A stretch of 64,000 nucleotides of DNA from Trogon surrucura (Eukaryota > Chordata > Aves > Trogoniformes > Trogonidae). The notes under the pieces are model-generated. The model did not search any database, had not been told where the DNA came from, and saw only the letters and a program-made list of their open reading frames with translations. Every line of letters begins with the position of its first letter. Within the stretch, counting starts at the first letter, position 1. Both the position numbers and the translations under genes were made by a program. Shown piece by piece: positions 1 to 44,000 of the stretch. The stretch covers positions 15,476,238-15,540,237 of the forward strand of contig CM036619.1 of assembly GCA_020746105.1 (NCBI GenBank), given 5' to 3'.

Positions 1-30420
<30,420 letters not shown>

Positions 30421-30421
30421 C

Positions 30422-30427
30422 ATTAAA
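30422..30427 (+). terminator. EXT1: Possible proximal polyadenylation signal ATTAAA
   Basis: ATTAAA lies about 170 bases after the stop codon. The downstream sequence has T-rich but not clearly GT-rich content, so it is the weaker of two candidates. Confidence 0.45.
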
Positions 30428-30489
30428 TAATTATTTTTGAAATGATTGCTATGCAGGTTTAAACTTTTTTAATGATCAAAAAAAAACCT

Positions 30490-30495
30490 ATTAAA
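30490..30495 (+). terminator. EXT1: Probable EXT1 polyadenylation signal ATTAAA
   Basis: ATTAAA is followed within about 30 bases by a GT-rich stretch (about 30522-30534), the arrangement expected for a cleavage site near 30505-30522. The upstream TTTTTT and A-rich run fit a 3' UTR end. Confidence 0.6.
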
Positions 30496-30520
30496 AACAG
30501 AGTTCTTTCTTTAATCAAAA

Positions 30521-31744
30521 TTGTGTTGGTTGTGAATATTTCAAAGCTGCCGTTTCTTTCTTTCATGCATTTGATTGTCGATGCAGTTTTCATTCATTTT
30601 CCCCTGCGAAGTTTAAACGCTTGAATCGTACGGGGAGAAAATGCAGCAGGTTCAGAGAAAAACTGAGCACAAGCAGGACAGAACCGAAGTACTAGCATTC
30701 CTCATTTACTGCTGACTTGTTCATTATTCTTTTTTTCCTGTTTTCCCCAAGCCAGTAGCAGCCACTATGGCAAAACTCCTTTGGATGGATGGAAAACTGG
30801 AGAACCTCAGACCAGAGTGTAGATCCTTCTGGTTTGTGACCTGGTTTTCGAAGGCAGTGAGCCTTGCCTCGAAGGGAGAGAGGAACATTACTGCCAAGGA
30901 GCAAATCGGTGATGTGGAGCACAGGGAGGGCTTTGGCAGAGCAGAGGTGTGGTGCCCGTTGTGTGTTCTGGTAGGAGAATCCCTCACGGTGCTGCCCACG
31001 GGTGAGCACCGGAACGGCACGGCACAGCCTGCGTCAGTCCCTGCTCTCTGGGGACAGGGGTGCCACTTGGCCCCAGCACCTAAATTCCTAGAAATAGCTT
31101 TGTTTTGAGGGGTAAAAGGGGTGTTGTCAAAAAAAAAGAAAGCATATTCATGTTTGCAACACAGGAATTTGGCCTGTAACATATTGGTTTATTTGAAATC
31201 AAAGCATGGGCTTTTCTTTATTCTTTCTTTTTCTTCTTTTTTTTTTTCCTTAGCTTTTTGAAAATGCAAATGAGTGGAGAAATTCTCTCCTGGAGGTCTG
31301 ACACTCAAAGTGTATGGTCAGATATTGCAGCAGATGCTCCCAGGTGTACTTGGGGTAGGGTAACTCAGACAAAAAACCTGTCCCTGAAATACCACCATTG
31401 CTCGTGCTCCAACACAGTTTTAGCATTTGAGATGGAAGTATTTTTAAACTTAAATATTTCAGTTGTTTATTTCTCTATAGGGCTTTGCTTATTTGTTTCT
31501 TTACATTGACAAATAAAAACAGAAGCAGTGATTTGGGTCAGGAAGATGCTATTCCGATTTGCTAAGAAAATAAGCACTTTAAAAACATTTTGAACTCTCA
31601 CGTTTTTATGAGGTACATTTGGGGTGCTCTGTAACAATTGCCACCCCTAAGAGCTCTGTTAAAGGCACAGCGAGAGGGTTTAGTGCCGATGCCCAGACAA
31701 CCAGCAAGCCTTTCAATACCTCATTCCTTTGTAAACAGGCAGTC
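30521..31744. other. Intergenic sequence just downstream of EXT1
   Basis: AT-rich sequence with a few open frames up to 152 codons on the minus strand (30724-31182) that match nothing I know. It contains a pyrimidine tract at about 31213-31250. I see no gene. Confidence 0.7.
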
Positions 31745-31764
31745 CGGTAGCAGGGGTTAAGAAT

Positions 31765-31945
31765 AGCTGGAGTGCTAGGAAATGTGGACCAGAATTACCA
31801 CGTTTCATCCAGGCTCAGGCACCAGTTTATTATGCAGCTTTAAGCAACTCCCATAACCGAGGCATGCCTCAGTTTCCTCATTTGTAAAAGTAATAGTTAG
31901 TTGGTTGTAGAGGGAATGCTGTGAAACCTAAATAATTTCTTTTGC
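31765..31945 (+). repeat. MIR-type SINE relic
   Basis: The core matches the MIR sense strand as I remember it: a 'CAGGCTCAGGCACCAG' block, then 'TTTAAGCAACTCCCATAACC', then the hallmark CCTCAGTTTCCTCATTTGTA at about 31867-31886, then a decayed version of the AATAATAG/GGTTGTTGTGA segment. Such copies are rare but known in birds and predate the amniote split. Confidence 0.7.
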
Positions 31946-32132
31946 TGGTAAGGTCAGAATCCCTAAATGGAAAATTGCTTTAAAAATGCAAAATACATAA
32001 TGCTAAATGTTTGTATGCAACCTGACATGTGAAAGCTTGCAAAGAATGCTTTGTGTGGCGTATGCATTGCAATATTTGAACCGAGCACAGTGTGTTAGGG
32101 CAGGAACATCAGGTTCCTGGCATTGTATGTTA

Positions 32133-32427
32133 GAGTCGTAGAATCACAGAACGGTTTGGGTTGGACAGGACCTTAAAGATCATCCGGTTCCAACCCCCCT
32201 GCCATGGGCGGGGACACCTCCCACTAGACCAGGTTGCTCAAAGCCCCATCCAGCCTGGCCTTGAACACTGCCAGGGAGGGGGCATCCACAGCTTCTCTGG
32301 GCAACCTGTTCCAGTGTCTCACCACCCTCACAGTAAAGAATTTCTTTATAATGTCCAGTCTAAATCTACTCTCTTTCAGTTCGAAACAGTTACCCCTCTT
32401 CCTATCGCTACGTGCCCTTGTAAATCT
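32133..32427 (-). mobile_element. CR1 LINE 3' fragment (antisense)
   Basis: The left end carries the complement of the CR1 tail octamers (TAGAATCACAGAA). Read on the minus strand, the body encodes the CR1 ORF2 C-terminus, including [20 protein letters not shown] and a terminal ARLDGALSNLV followed by a stop at about 32224, with few lesions. It is 5'-truncated, as nearly all CR1 copies are, and moderately young by its intact frame. It cannot be mobile. Confidence 0.95.
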
Positions 32428-35400
32428 GAACCAAATCTGTAAAGGAATCTGCCAAAACATGTGTGAGGCTCCAGCTAGTGATTTGTGCTGCTGAAAGGAA
32501 GAGGTGTCACTTTTCCCTCCACTCCCATTGCTCTCCCAGCCCCTGGCCACTTGGTCTCACCTGACACCTTCTCCCACATTGATGTCCACCAAATGCTTCT
32601 GTAAACACATTCAACTCTCTAAAATCGAAAAAAAAAGCTATCTGGTGTTTTACTGGATTTTTGAATGCTGTTTTAGAGAGTTAAATCAGCATATGGAGAG
32701 AGGTGTAAAGAGGCAAGAGTTAGGTAGCCAGGGCCAGGGCGGGGAAGGGGACAGGACAGGGCTCCTGTCTTTTTAGCGTGAGCTGCTAATTTAGCTCCCC
32801 ACATCCTGTATAAATCTAAACCTCCCTTCCCTGTGCTCTCCAGTCTGAGCTTGCTATCTGCAGGGGATGATAAAGACCAGTTGTTTGATTTTTCTGGAGC
32901 GAATGGCTCCGTGGCTCCCATGCTGCTTTTTGCTTTTGGAGATTGGGAAGCTCTGTGAGTGCCTGCAGTAAGCCTTCTCCTTAGACTCTGTTTTTGGAAA
33001 ATGTCTCCAGTGCTGGATGAGGTTGGCAGAGCTCACACTTTGCGGTTTGCGGGTGTGTCCGCTGGAGCATCTGCAGCTCTGGAAAGCAGTTAATGGTCTG
33101 TAGCCAGCAAGAGCAGCCAGGAAGAGAGGGATAGGGCCAGGGAAAGAGGAGACCCTACAAAACCAAGAATTACAATTCTGCTTGAGTTTTAGTTAATGCC
33201 ATCTTGGGGCATGTGGGTTGGGTTTTTAGTGAAAAGGAGTAGCTAACCATTTTTGGAGAGCAGCAAGTCAGGCCAAGCTTTCAAGCTGTTTGACATTCTG
33301 TTACCGTCACTTTTTGGGGTGGCTTAAAGAGACTGTGCTTAAAGCTTGTTCTCAGTGCAATGGAAGGCCCTTTCTGTTTACAGATCGCTAATTAAACAAG
33401 TGACAATGAAAGGCTTAGCTCCAGAAGGGATGCAGATAGGTAGGAGCATTTCTCTTTGCAGCACGTTACCCGGGCGTAGCCATCTCTCTAGGAAGGAATG
33501 TGCCTCACGGCCAGTCTCCAGAACGGCCATAGGTCTCCATGTCCCTGGCTTGGGGACCCTGGGGAAGAGCCGGACACGGATCCAGCTCAGAGAGTTGATG
33601 TGTTGACATTATCAGCCGATGCTCCTAAAGACAGTAGCATGCTTCCGAGCCTCTCGTCTCGAGCTGTGTTGTTTCCTTAGTGAATTAAATCACCCTTTAG
33701 TCATGTCCTATGTGCGAGTTAATGGTTCTTTGTTCTTTTTTTCTTTTCCCCCTTAATTCAGATGGTGCTGAAACAAGGTTCACTCCTTGTTGCTCCTTTT
33801 GTAGTTGGGTTTTTTAATTATTATTATTATTATTTTTCATTAACAGCAGGCTATGTTAGCCTTTACTTTACAGGTACTTGAATGCCTGATGACTTGACTG
33901 AGTGTTACGCATGTGGCCTTTCGTAAAGGTTACTGACCTTAATTTAATCAGGGGTGAGATGGATGGATGAATGTGAATAGATCCATGCCGTTAAAACAGA
34001 ATAAAAGTAGGGATTAGAGTTGGGGAGAACTGATGAATTTTTAACTGAATTTATTAAAGGAAAAAAAGAGGAAGAAAGAAAGAAACCTTTCCCGGTTATA
34101 ATTTGAATGAGATCTATTGCTGGAGGAGGGTTTCATAATGAGAAAAACACGACACAAAAATAGGGGCAAACTTCCAAGATAGAAAGTGCCTGGCTCTCCT
34201 TGCAGTCCCTTGGGCATGTGTAAGATTTTATTTGCCCTCTTTCTATTTTGTGAAAAACTCTAATTATTACCATAACTTTTTCTAGATGTGAATGTTTAAG
34301 CTTTGTAACAATTCCATAGTGAACACACTGGCGTGCTAATACATGGCTATCGAGCGCTTTGATCTTTTCCATCGGAAAACATGGATTTGATCAATTTCAG
34401 ATTGCAGTTTCTCTTTTAGAGCCAACTTTGACAAAGAAATTAATCTTTCACCAATGAGCGCCTTTTGAAATAGCTCATTTACCAAAAGATGTCATTTGGA
34501 GAATGGAAGTCATCATTTGACGGTGAAGCAGTGAAAGAAACAGCTAGATGTCGACTAGGATTTTTTTTTAAATCTTTACGTTCCCAATGTAAAGTGCTGT
34601 GTCCTCCTCTTTCTCACTCCCTCCATACTGAAACTAAAAGCCTACTCAGTGTTTGTCGTAACATCTCTGTTGATTGACAGCAATTTTTATTAATTCCTCA
34701 AATTAAACATCCTCTTACAGCGAGGGGTGCATGGGTGGTCTGCTCCTTTTTTTTTTTTTCTTTTTTTTTCCAGGCTGGCTGTGCTGTCTGTCGCAGAAAT
34801 GTGGCCTTCAAGGGCATCAGCCTGGTAGAGCAGCTCCCCTGGGCTTTAGCAAGATTTTACAGGGGTGGGCCCAGGGTCTTCTGAGAAGGGACCTATCCCA
34901 TGCTGGGTCTTAGCCGTTGTCTCCTGGAAATAAAACCGTATCTTCCAAAATCTGGTACATCTCACCCTTGTTTAAAACTAAGTCAAGCTGGCCTTTATAC
35001 CGCTGTTTTAACTGTCTTCACACACGTTTTTTAAGTTGGAGTTAAATTAGGGGGAGTTACAAGACTCATCAGATGCTTTGGGATGCTCCCTCCCACTCTT
35101 TCATGATGTTTTTAGTGAGTATTTCACAGTGAATTAGTGATGATCCAATAGGGCCTTGCGACCTTGTACATAATTCTGTATATTTATTTTGAGAGAAAAT
35201 ATGTATAGTGTTTGGATTATGAGAATGGAAACCTGAAATGGGAATTCTTAGGTGGGCAAATGTAAAGCAAAAAAGCAAACAAAAATACAGTCTTATTTTG
35301 TATAAAATGTACATTTTTGAGAAAAATTTTCTAATGCATTACCAATGTTTTCATAGTGCTGCCACATCTTTTTTAAAGTGTTTCTCCCTCTTTGTTTGAC

Positions 35401-38400
35401 TATTGACAACATGGTGCAATTAAACCTAAAGCAAGTGTGTGAGTGAGAGAAAAAGAGAGAATGAGAAATTAAAAAGCCATATAATTTGGTTTACTTCATT
35501 AACCTGTGTAACATCGTAGGTTTACCATCTAAGATAGGTTGTTTTTATAGATAGTGTCACCAAAGACTTTTTTTCTTCAGATTTATTTTGAAAAGTTGTT
35601 AATAAAGGACGTACATTTCTGTTGCAGTGTGGTTTTATTTTTAAGGTAGAATAACAGATCTTGCTTGTGCAGTGAGAATGCTTGAGAATGCAAATTTGGG
35701 AACACGATTACCATCAAGGTGAGGGTATTTAAATGAATGGCTCTTCATCTGGTTTTTCCTCAGCTTAAACTGAGCAATGGCCCTATGTGTATCCTGCATT
35801 TCTGTTACATAGATAGTGTGGTATAGCACATACACACAGTGGTAACTAGTCCAGCAATGCTGACAGGTGTTTACTGTTTTACCTAAGAGCAGAAAAATAT
35901 TCAGTCTTTGTTGCTTGTGCGTGGCAGGAGAGTTATCCCTGTGTTGTGACACAGTCGTTGGGAGGTAACGATCACTTTTAGGAGGAGTGACTGTCAAAGT
36001 GTATGTGCAAAAGTCATCGCTCCACCAACCTGAAGGCCTTGGAAGGCTGATTCTTGCAGGCTGAGAATATATTCATTTACTGACCCATATTTGTTGCTAG
36101 GGAGCTGTCAGAAGCCCATCACAGGGGATCGTATTCATCCCGCCTAGCTCTAGATGCCTACAAAGCACTCGTCTCTGTCACAGCTGGACCGCACTGTCTC
36201 CCTGCATAGTCAATGGACAGAACAAAGTATTGCTCAGGATTATCCTCCTCACCTGTTTCAGACATGGGCTTCAGCATGAGACAAGTTGCAGCTCACGTGT
36301 GCTGGTTTCTCTCTGCTGACAGTACAAGCCCGCTGACGGCAGGTCCTGGAGCACAGATACTGACATCTGGTCAGATGAATCCCATGCTGGGAAAGCTCCT
36401 GATAACACCAGTGAGGTCAGGATCATGGCTTGTAAAGTTGGGGGATTAGTCACCAATTTGTTCCCATCAGAGTTGTCCAGGCTGGCCTCATCCCTTCTGG
36501 GGTTCAGACTACCAAAGCAGGGAGAGGTCCTTATATTGTCATCGCATCTGATCTGCCAGTCATAGAAGACTGATGTGTCTTGAGAAGAGGCTGAAAGATG
36601 AGGGTGAGTCTGCTCTGCCCCTGATTTTCTGAGTCACTACAGGTTCCTGCGAAGCAGATCCTCCCAGCTGCCCATATTGGCTATAGGTTTCTCCGTGCCA
36701 GAAAACAAGCAAAAAAATATTACCCTGAAAACAATCTGAGAACACCATTCCTTCTCCTTCAACACTTGAATTTACCATGTTATATATACAAAACAACTTG
36801 GGGTGGTTGTTTGGGGTGTAATTAATTTGATTAAATGCAGATGTGCAGGAGCTAACAGAAGGCTGTTGTTGCCAGCAGCAGTTAGTAGGGGCTGGCTGGA
36901 GTAGAGCTGTGGTCTGAAACCTGGCTTTCATGCTATACACATCATGGAGGGGATGATCGAGATGCGGGGTTGGAGTGCATCAGATCTATGTCTGCACCTT
37001 CCAGCTTAGTTTCATCGGCAAAGGATCTGTTCTGTGTGCACCAGTGCTGCCCCATGATGCAAACCAAAACAAGGTAAGCGGGGAAAATCCAGTCACCTCA
37101 GAAGTGCAATGCTGAGCTGAACCAAACCACTGCTGCCGCTGTGCATCCCTGTGTAGTCACTGGAGATCAAATCCAAAATAAATCAGATGAATGGGATTTT
37201 CAGAGCCTTGTGCCTGCCTCATCTCTTTTGTATAGACAAGTGGTCTGTAGAGGAAGAACAAGCTTCAATGGAGACCTCTGTTGTACTTGTTAGGGGCAGG
37301 GAATCCCACGCTGAGCGTTGTTTTTTCTTATTAACCTGCCACACTGAGAACAAAAACTGATTCATAGCTGGAATAAACCAAAGCCAGGTCTGTAAAGTCT
37401 CTGGGACTTTGCTTGCTTATATGAACTGAAGATCTGACCCAAAATATTTTAACACAGAATCAGTTCAGCTTTAAATGGACTTTTGAGGGCTTTTTTGAAC
37501 AATCTCGCTGAAACTCATTGTGCTATCACTTGAATGGGATAGATAAGAGTTGGCACTGGTCAATGCCTTATTTTATTTTCTCTTTTAAATGATTAGCAGA
37601 GAGAAAAGAAACAAGTCTCTGCTTTCCCTTTCGAAAGCTATTAGCTAATTGTATCCACAATGTTATCAGAGAGAAGCAGATTTTGCTCAAGATTTTGAGC
37701 AGTGTGACGGTGACATTCTAGGAGCTGCATGAAGTGCTTTATTCCATACTTTTGTTTCTCTACATGGCATTCAAACCTGTATGCAGATTTTTATGAGCTG
37801 CCTGCTCCTTGTATTGCTAGTGCCAGGTAGCTCTTTTTGCACATTAAGGATGGCTGGGTGCTCCATGCTGCAGCTGCTCCTCTGTGCAGTTTGAGCTCCT
37901 CCTCCTTTCCCTTCTGTAGTTAACTATTGTTTTGCTGCTGGTGGTGAAGTGAATTAAGGATCTGCTGGTTTTATTTCCAGAAAACATAAGATATAGCCAT
38001 TCCTGAGACTTCACGAGAAGAATGTAATGTTCACAACAACTGCAGAGGTAGTGCCTGCAAAAAAAAATGACACAACACTCTCTTTGAAATTGCAACAGAA
38101 ATGGGAATTTTGAGTCTCTAAAATTATCTCAAATTTCTCCCTTTATGTAGAAGCAGCTCCCATTCACAGTCACAAAACAACCCTGAGGCAGACCAGTTGC
38201 TGGCAACTGAGAGTTACACTTTGAGTTTTCTTTGTTTCTGAAGTGGATCTACATTCAGTTCCTGCTTGTGTTAAGCATCCTGAGATCTGTGGCAGCCCCA
38301 GTGGGGTTTCCAGTGAGTAGCCCTGTAGAAGACTGAAAAGCTCCTGAAGGTTTAGGAACAGTTTATCTTTTCTGTCATCTTGGCTTGTGGATGGAGAAGC

Positions 38401-39739
38401 AGGGGCATCTGCAGCAACTCTACTCTTTCAGAAATACAAGTCTGAAATGGGCTAGTCAGGTATTTAAAAATGTTCAGTTTTCAGTTCTGCCATGATTTGC
38501 TCTGTGGATACTAAGTTTTTCCTGAAAATCCATGCCATTTTACTGTCTCGTCACCTAAACCTGCTGCGTGGAGCTGTACGATGCCGTAGAGAAGGTACCG
38601 CTGGTCTGGTTGGCACATACATGCTACCACTGAGGGAGCATCAGGGAGCTGGGAAGACAGTATGAAAATGGACAAGTTAAAAGTATCTGAAATTTGGTTT
38701 GAAAACCAAGAATTTAAAACACAGTAACGAAGGGTGATACAGCAAAAGGAAACGGATTGGTGTAAATCCCTCTTGTTTGTGTTGCAGACAATGGATTATT
38801 TGGGGGCCAGAAAAAAAAAGGTAGAATTAGACTTTCAAAACATGAAGTCACAATAACTTTTTATTCAGTGGTGTCTTGATCCTTCTAGATAACAAAGACC
38901 ATTTGCAATGTGAGCAGCACCTTGTGAGGGGCTGCCCTGTTTCCTCTGCTTTCCCTGAAACAGGCAGTTAGAGTACTATGTTAATGCCAACCAGTGACTA
39001 CATAGGTTATTTTTAATATCCAGCAAATCCTCAAGAGGAGCTGAAATAAAACATTTGTCACTTTATAATTTTTAAGGAAAATGTATACCAGTTCATTGCA
39101 ATTCCATTTCCCTCGCAGCAGTAATAGAATTGTTGCTATTAGGACTAAAACTGAGTCTGGCTCAGGAAGATCTCAAAATTGGGAATTGCTTGTGATACCA
39201 AGCAATAATGTTGTTTTCAAAAGGCACGGATGATTTAAATGCAATCCCCTTAAGTATTGAAATCTGTCTAGTTCACTCCAAAGGCAAATAAATCCAATGC
39301 ATATTTTTCTCTCCTTCTCTTAGAGCAAGGCCAAATCCTGCTCTCAGCAACACAAAATTATTGCAGTCTTCCTCACACTTCCCCTGAGCCCCAAGCCGTG
39401 GTCCCACAGGAGATCAGTGAGCTCCCTTAGCTGTGTGTCTTTGAGGTGAGCATGGCCTGAGGTCACCTTGGCACTGAATTTTCCCCTCAAAGTCAGTTGA
39501 GAGGGTGCAGTCACTTTGCTGTGCACGTTGTGCTGCCATGCACTACAAGTCCAAAACTGGGACATGATGAACAGGGTGGGGATGGGGCTTAGCCTCTCTG
39601 AATTACTTTTTACAGCCCTAGTAGCAGAAGTCAAGTCTGATACATTTGGAGGAATAATGTCAGTACTAAGTAGAGTGCAGAAGAAGACAGTTTTCATGTA
39701 ATGAGACTAAGAACTGGTTGACAGGATTCTTGGTCCTAT
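32428..39739. other. Intergenic sequence, no gene recognised
   Basis: This stretch contains T-runs (about 34742-34768), an (ATT)n patch (about 33817-33833) and an A/T-rich, little-decayed block at 34370-34720 that resembles a conserved non-coding element. Open frames are all short and unrelated to known proteins. Confidence 0.65.
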
Positions 39740-39880
39740 TCCCAAATCTTCTAATGATTTATTCTGAGGTAAAAACCCATTTAACCTCTCTGCACCTCTC
39801 TGTTCCTAAGCAGCAAATGGATACTCACAAATATCCTCATTTTGCAAGGAAGAATGTGAGCTTTAGGGGTTCGTGCCAGT
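39740..39880 (+). repeat. Possible MIR-like relic
   Basis: The sequence CATTTAACCTCTCTGCACCT at about 39778-39797, followed by a TCCTCATTTTGCAAGG block (about 39833), follows the order of MIR sense-strand landmarks. The copy is degraded and called by eye. Confidence 0.4.
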
Positions 39881-41026
39881 GCTTTCTGGCCCTCAGGTGA
39901 AGCACTAGGTTTAAGAGTAAATTTTTATTACATCATATGGAAGAAGCTCTAGAACTGGTATGAGTAGGTGAAAGTGCTGGAGGTGACCGTTTCTAACCCC
40001 TCATTTAGTAGCATGTGTAATGGGTTGCAGTCTCCACTCATTTGTTCTATTTAACCTCTAAATGAAGAGAAGGCTTGGAAAAGCATAGTGATTTATGGTG
40101 ACATACAGCAATAACAATATCACAGTCACAACCACTTACAAAAATGGTTCAAAATCATTATCCCTGTATAACAGAGGGGCAGACCTTTGAGATCCGGTCT
40201 TGTAAGGCATGGCTGCCCCATCCTGTTGAGTCCTAGTTCATTACGTATTATGGATACACACGGTCTGCAGCTCCATCTGTTCTGGAGGTTACCCGTGTCC
40301 ACAGCAACAATTTAGGAGGTGTTTGGGCTCAGTCATCTGCTTGCAGGCTCTCAGCATGCTACCCCAAAGGAGAATCACTGTGAGGGTGAAAGTGGCAGCA
40401 TGCAAGTCCAGGGCAGGTGCCCATCATGCAGAGGGTTTGTGGATCCCTGCAGAGCTCCCGACTGAGTCACCCACGGGAGTTCTTCCCAGCCCAGCTCATT
40501 CACAGTAAGACAGGTTAGAGAAGCTCACAACTTCATCTCTTGGGCTGGGTGGAGAGCAGCAGAGAAACCTCCTCACTGTCTGTTCTGTGGGACAGGAATT
40601 TGAAGATTTGGGCAAGGGGGAGCTGTTGGAGTGCCCGATGTTCTCTCAAGAGTTTCAGAGGGTCTCACAGGGTCTTCAGCATCTTCCCTGACTATAGTGA
40701 CAAGAGGGGAAAAAAAAAAAACGCGAGCAAATCAATGCCAAGACAAAGAGAAGAACCCAGCTTTCTCAACAAATAGCGTCTTTCTAGGACTGTGTTGCCT
40801 TTCTCACATTTCTGGCATTGGATATTCCCCAGGGTGTCATGTAAATGAAGAAATCTGAGCCTTCTCATAGTGCTCAGACTTGAACTTTCTGAGGACAACC
40901 TGCTTGGTTTGTGCGTGTGGACTGATGCCATGCAAATGAGTGAAGTCCCACTGCACTCTGCAGCTGGCAAACTTAAATGTTTATTTAGTTTTTCAAAATT
41001 GTACAAGTTTTCTTGTATTTTTGGTC

Positions 41027-41041
41027 GGGGGGGGGGGGGGG
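41027..41041 (+). repeat. Poly-G run (15 G)
   Basis: Fifteen consecutive G residues flanked by GGTC and ACC. Length calls in such runs are error-prone in sequencing. Confidence 0.9.
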
Positions 41042-44000
41042 ACCAAACGAAAAACAAACCAGCTGTGCTGTTTCAATCAAATCAAACCAAGGAAACTGTC
41101 AAAATTTACGCAGGGCTGAAGCCCTGACTGCTGATCCTAACAAGGCAAACTCAGTTGGGAGGGAGAGGGCAGTGCCAAGGTGACCTCAGATGCAGTGCTA
41201 CCAAAGCCAGTGTGTCACGCAGGAAAGAGCACATGTGCGTGCAGAAGTGCTGAAAACCTGAGGTGCCCAAACTATTTATTTTGCATCCTGAGATTTTCCA
41301 GCAATGGCCTCTAGTGTTTTTCGTGTGTTACGCATCAAATGTAATCAGCCAGACGGCACGGTATGATGAAGTAAATGCATTGGGTCACTAAAGTGCATTA
41401 AGTGCCATTTACTGCATCGATTTAATTCTGTCCCTAGTCAAACTTATAATAACTGTCTCTGTCCCTTACTGCTGTTTCCCTTTTACTGCCGAGCAGGCAA
41501 TACCATCCATTTTATCCGACAGAGTATCTCAGTCTAGCTGATAACCCAAGCCCACTGTCATCAGTCCCGTACTGAGCAATGCAGCAGAGCAGAGGGCTGT
41601 CGGCATTCCAGGCTGGCAACCAGCGCAGGCTCAGCCTGAATTAAGTGACCCTGCAAAGCCAAAGGCTTTTCTCACTGTCAAAGCCTGGTAACTCTCGTGC
41701 TCAAGAAATTCAAACCTGCCTGCATTGATTTTTTTTGTTGTTGTTTTTCTCTTCTAAGTCACACTTTGTGCAGGAAGTTTTCTTTAGCAGAGCTGGGTTT
41801 GTGCACTGTGCAAAAGGCAAGTGGGTTAGCACAGTGGGCTTCAGTCTGGAGAATGGATGTGTCCATCAGAAGAGTTTCCGCTGCAGGAATTTGTTTATAT
41901 CGTATGCACTATGTCTGCATTTCCCCTTGTACCACTGTGTAAGTGCTGGAGCAGGTTGAAGGTCAGTGCTCAGATTAATTCTTTCTGTAGGAAAAGGCTT
42001 TTTCTTTCTTGCTTTTTTCCCCTCTCGAATGCTTATACAACCTCTTTCTTTACTAAAGAGAGTGCTGAGTCTTTCTTTTTTTTCACTTTGAATTTCCAAA
42101 ACACTGGTTTAAGTGTGCTCTGTCTTGCACTCTTTTGTGATTACCCCCTTTTTACCTCTTTACAAATTCATACTACTTCGAATTTAAATCACATCATATT
42201 AGGGCATTTTGCAAACATTGTGTGAACAATGAACTTTCCACACATAACTGCAGGCTGAAAGAATCTCTTTGACTCTGTAGTAGAAAGTTAGTACACGAAT
42301 ACTCAGAATTAGGCAGCACATAAACTTATTTTCACTCCACAACATAATTAATTTCAATGTTCAAACACAGTCTGAGGAACAAGGAAGATGTTGCTGGATA
42401 AGGTCATTGCAGCACTGCTGCTCCTGGGAACCTTAGTCCTCTCCTCTGTGCTCCAAAGCAGATGATTTTGAAGGGTTTCCCATAAAATACTTTCTACAGT
42501 GTAATTTTACACAGAGAGTGCATCACTGTATTTAACTGATTTAATTACATTTCCATTTATGATCTGCATTTCCCATCCTTGCCATCTGAATTGTGCTGAT
42601 AAAATGAGGTCTGATGTGGCCCCAAGAATATTGTGGGGGCCAGTTCTTTTGATAAACCCCGGCTGTTCTGTGCAGGTCTACTAACACAAAGCATCTGCAA
42701 ATTCAGTTTAACTGGGTTTATGTTTACTCTGCTGCAGCAGAGTGGCTCTCGGCAGCTGGAGCACAGCAGAAAATGGGGTCTTCAGTGTTTAACAACTAGT
42801 ATATGTCCTTTGTCTGGGGTATACATCTTGCCCTTGCAAGGAGATGTATAGCACAAGTCTTTCATCTGTAGCTATTGTGATCACAAACTTAGTTCAAGCA
42901 TCTGGAAACATCCCGTAGGGGTAGCGGTACGCCATTGCTTTGCTGTTGACAGGAGTGCTGGAGTAGATGTCTAGTATACTTAAAAATACTTAAAGAGACA
43001 ACCTGATTATGCTGAAGGTACTAATAAAAACATAAAAATGTTATTAGATGAGCTGCAAGGCACACCTCAGAGCTGTCTGAGGAGGGATTCTGTGATGTGA
43101 GAAGAGCCCAGTCTGGGCCGTCCTCTTGAGAGGGGAGTATGATGGGCCAGTGACACTCTCACAGGGCTGTTGTGCAGTTTGGGAATCCAGATCTGCTTCA
43201 GAGGATCTTTCTGTGCAGCCATTTCCACAGAGGAGTAGGAGGAAAGGGGAGGGTCAAAGGCTCCTCCCTTTCCAGAAAAGCTGTCGGTAGCTTGGATGTT
43301 TCAGGAGGTGAGACGAAAAGGAAAAGAGGATTCTGAGCTTTGTCCTCCCATGACCACCCTTCCTGCTCTGCTGCTGAACCTATTTTTTTGTCTGCTTCTT
43401 CCTCTTCATTCTTTTTTTTTTTTCCTGCTTCTTTTGGAGAGGTTCACTTTTTATGACTAATTAACAATTAATTTGGCTAGAGAGCAAGTGAACAGAAAGA
43501 TGTGGTAGAGCATATGGAGGAACATGCTGTGCTTGGTCCCTGATGATCTGAACTGAGAAGCAAGGTCCAGGAACGACGAGTTTATGAGCAGAATAGGCTG
43601 GGAATAAGCTTTGGAAGAGGAAGAGAAGAGAAATGGGAGCAGAGATCCACAAAATTCCTCACTGAAAGTTGTAGAAAAGGTGAAGAAAAGCCCCGAGGAG
43701 TCATTAAAAATATATGAGAACAACCAAGCGAAGTGGCAAAGGTTTCCAGACTGAGAAGGAAGGGGAAAACAAATTGGGCCAGATTTTTTTTGCAAAGAAC
43801 AGAAGCATCAAAATGGTGTTAGTATAGTCATGAGAGAACTGAGAGTGTTCTGTCCTGGGAGACTTTGGGGACTAGAGGAAGGCAAATCCATGACCTGCTA
43901 GTAGAGGGGAGAGGGAGGTGAGAACGCAGGCAGCAGAGAGAGGAGGTGACGTGTTATTTGCCTGGCTTCCTTTGCAAGAAATCCCTGGAGACAAAAGTTA

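Noticed and set aside
30724..31182. 152-codon minus-strand open frame just beyond EXT1
   Set aside because: No similarity to any family I recognise, no splice or promoter context; also overlapped by a similar-length frame on the other strand.
32224..32550. 108-codon minus-strand open frame
   Set aside because: Not a host gene: its C-terminal part is the CR1 ORF2 end, and its N-terminal part is flanking sequence.
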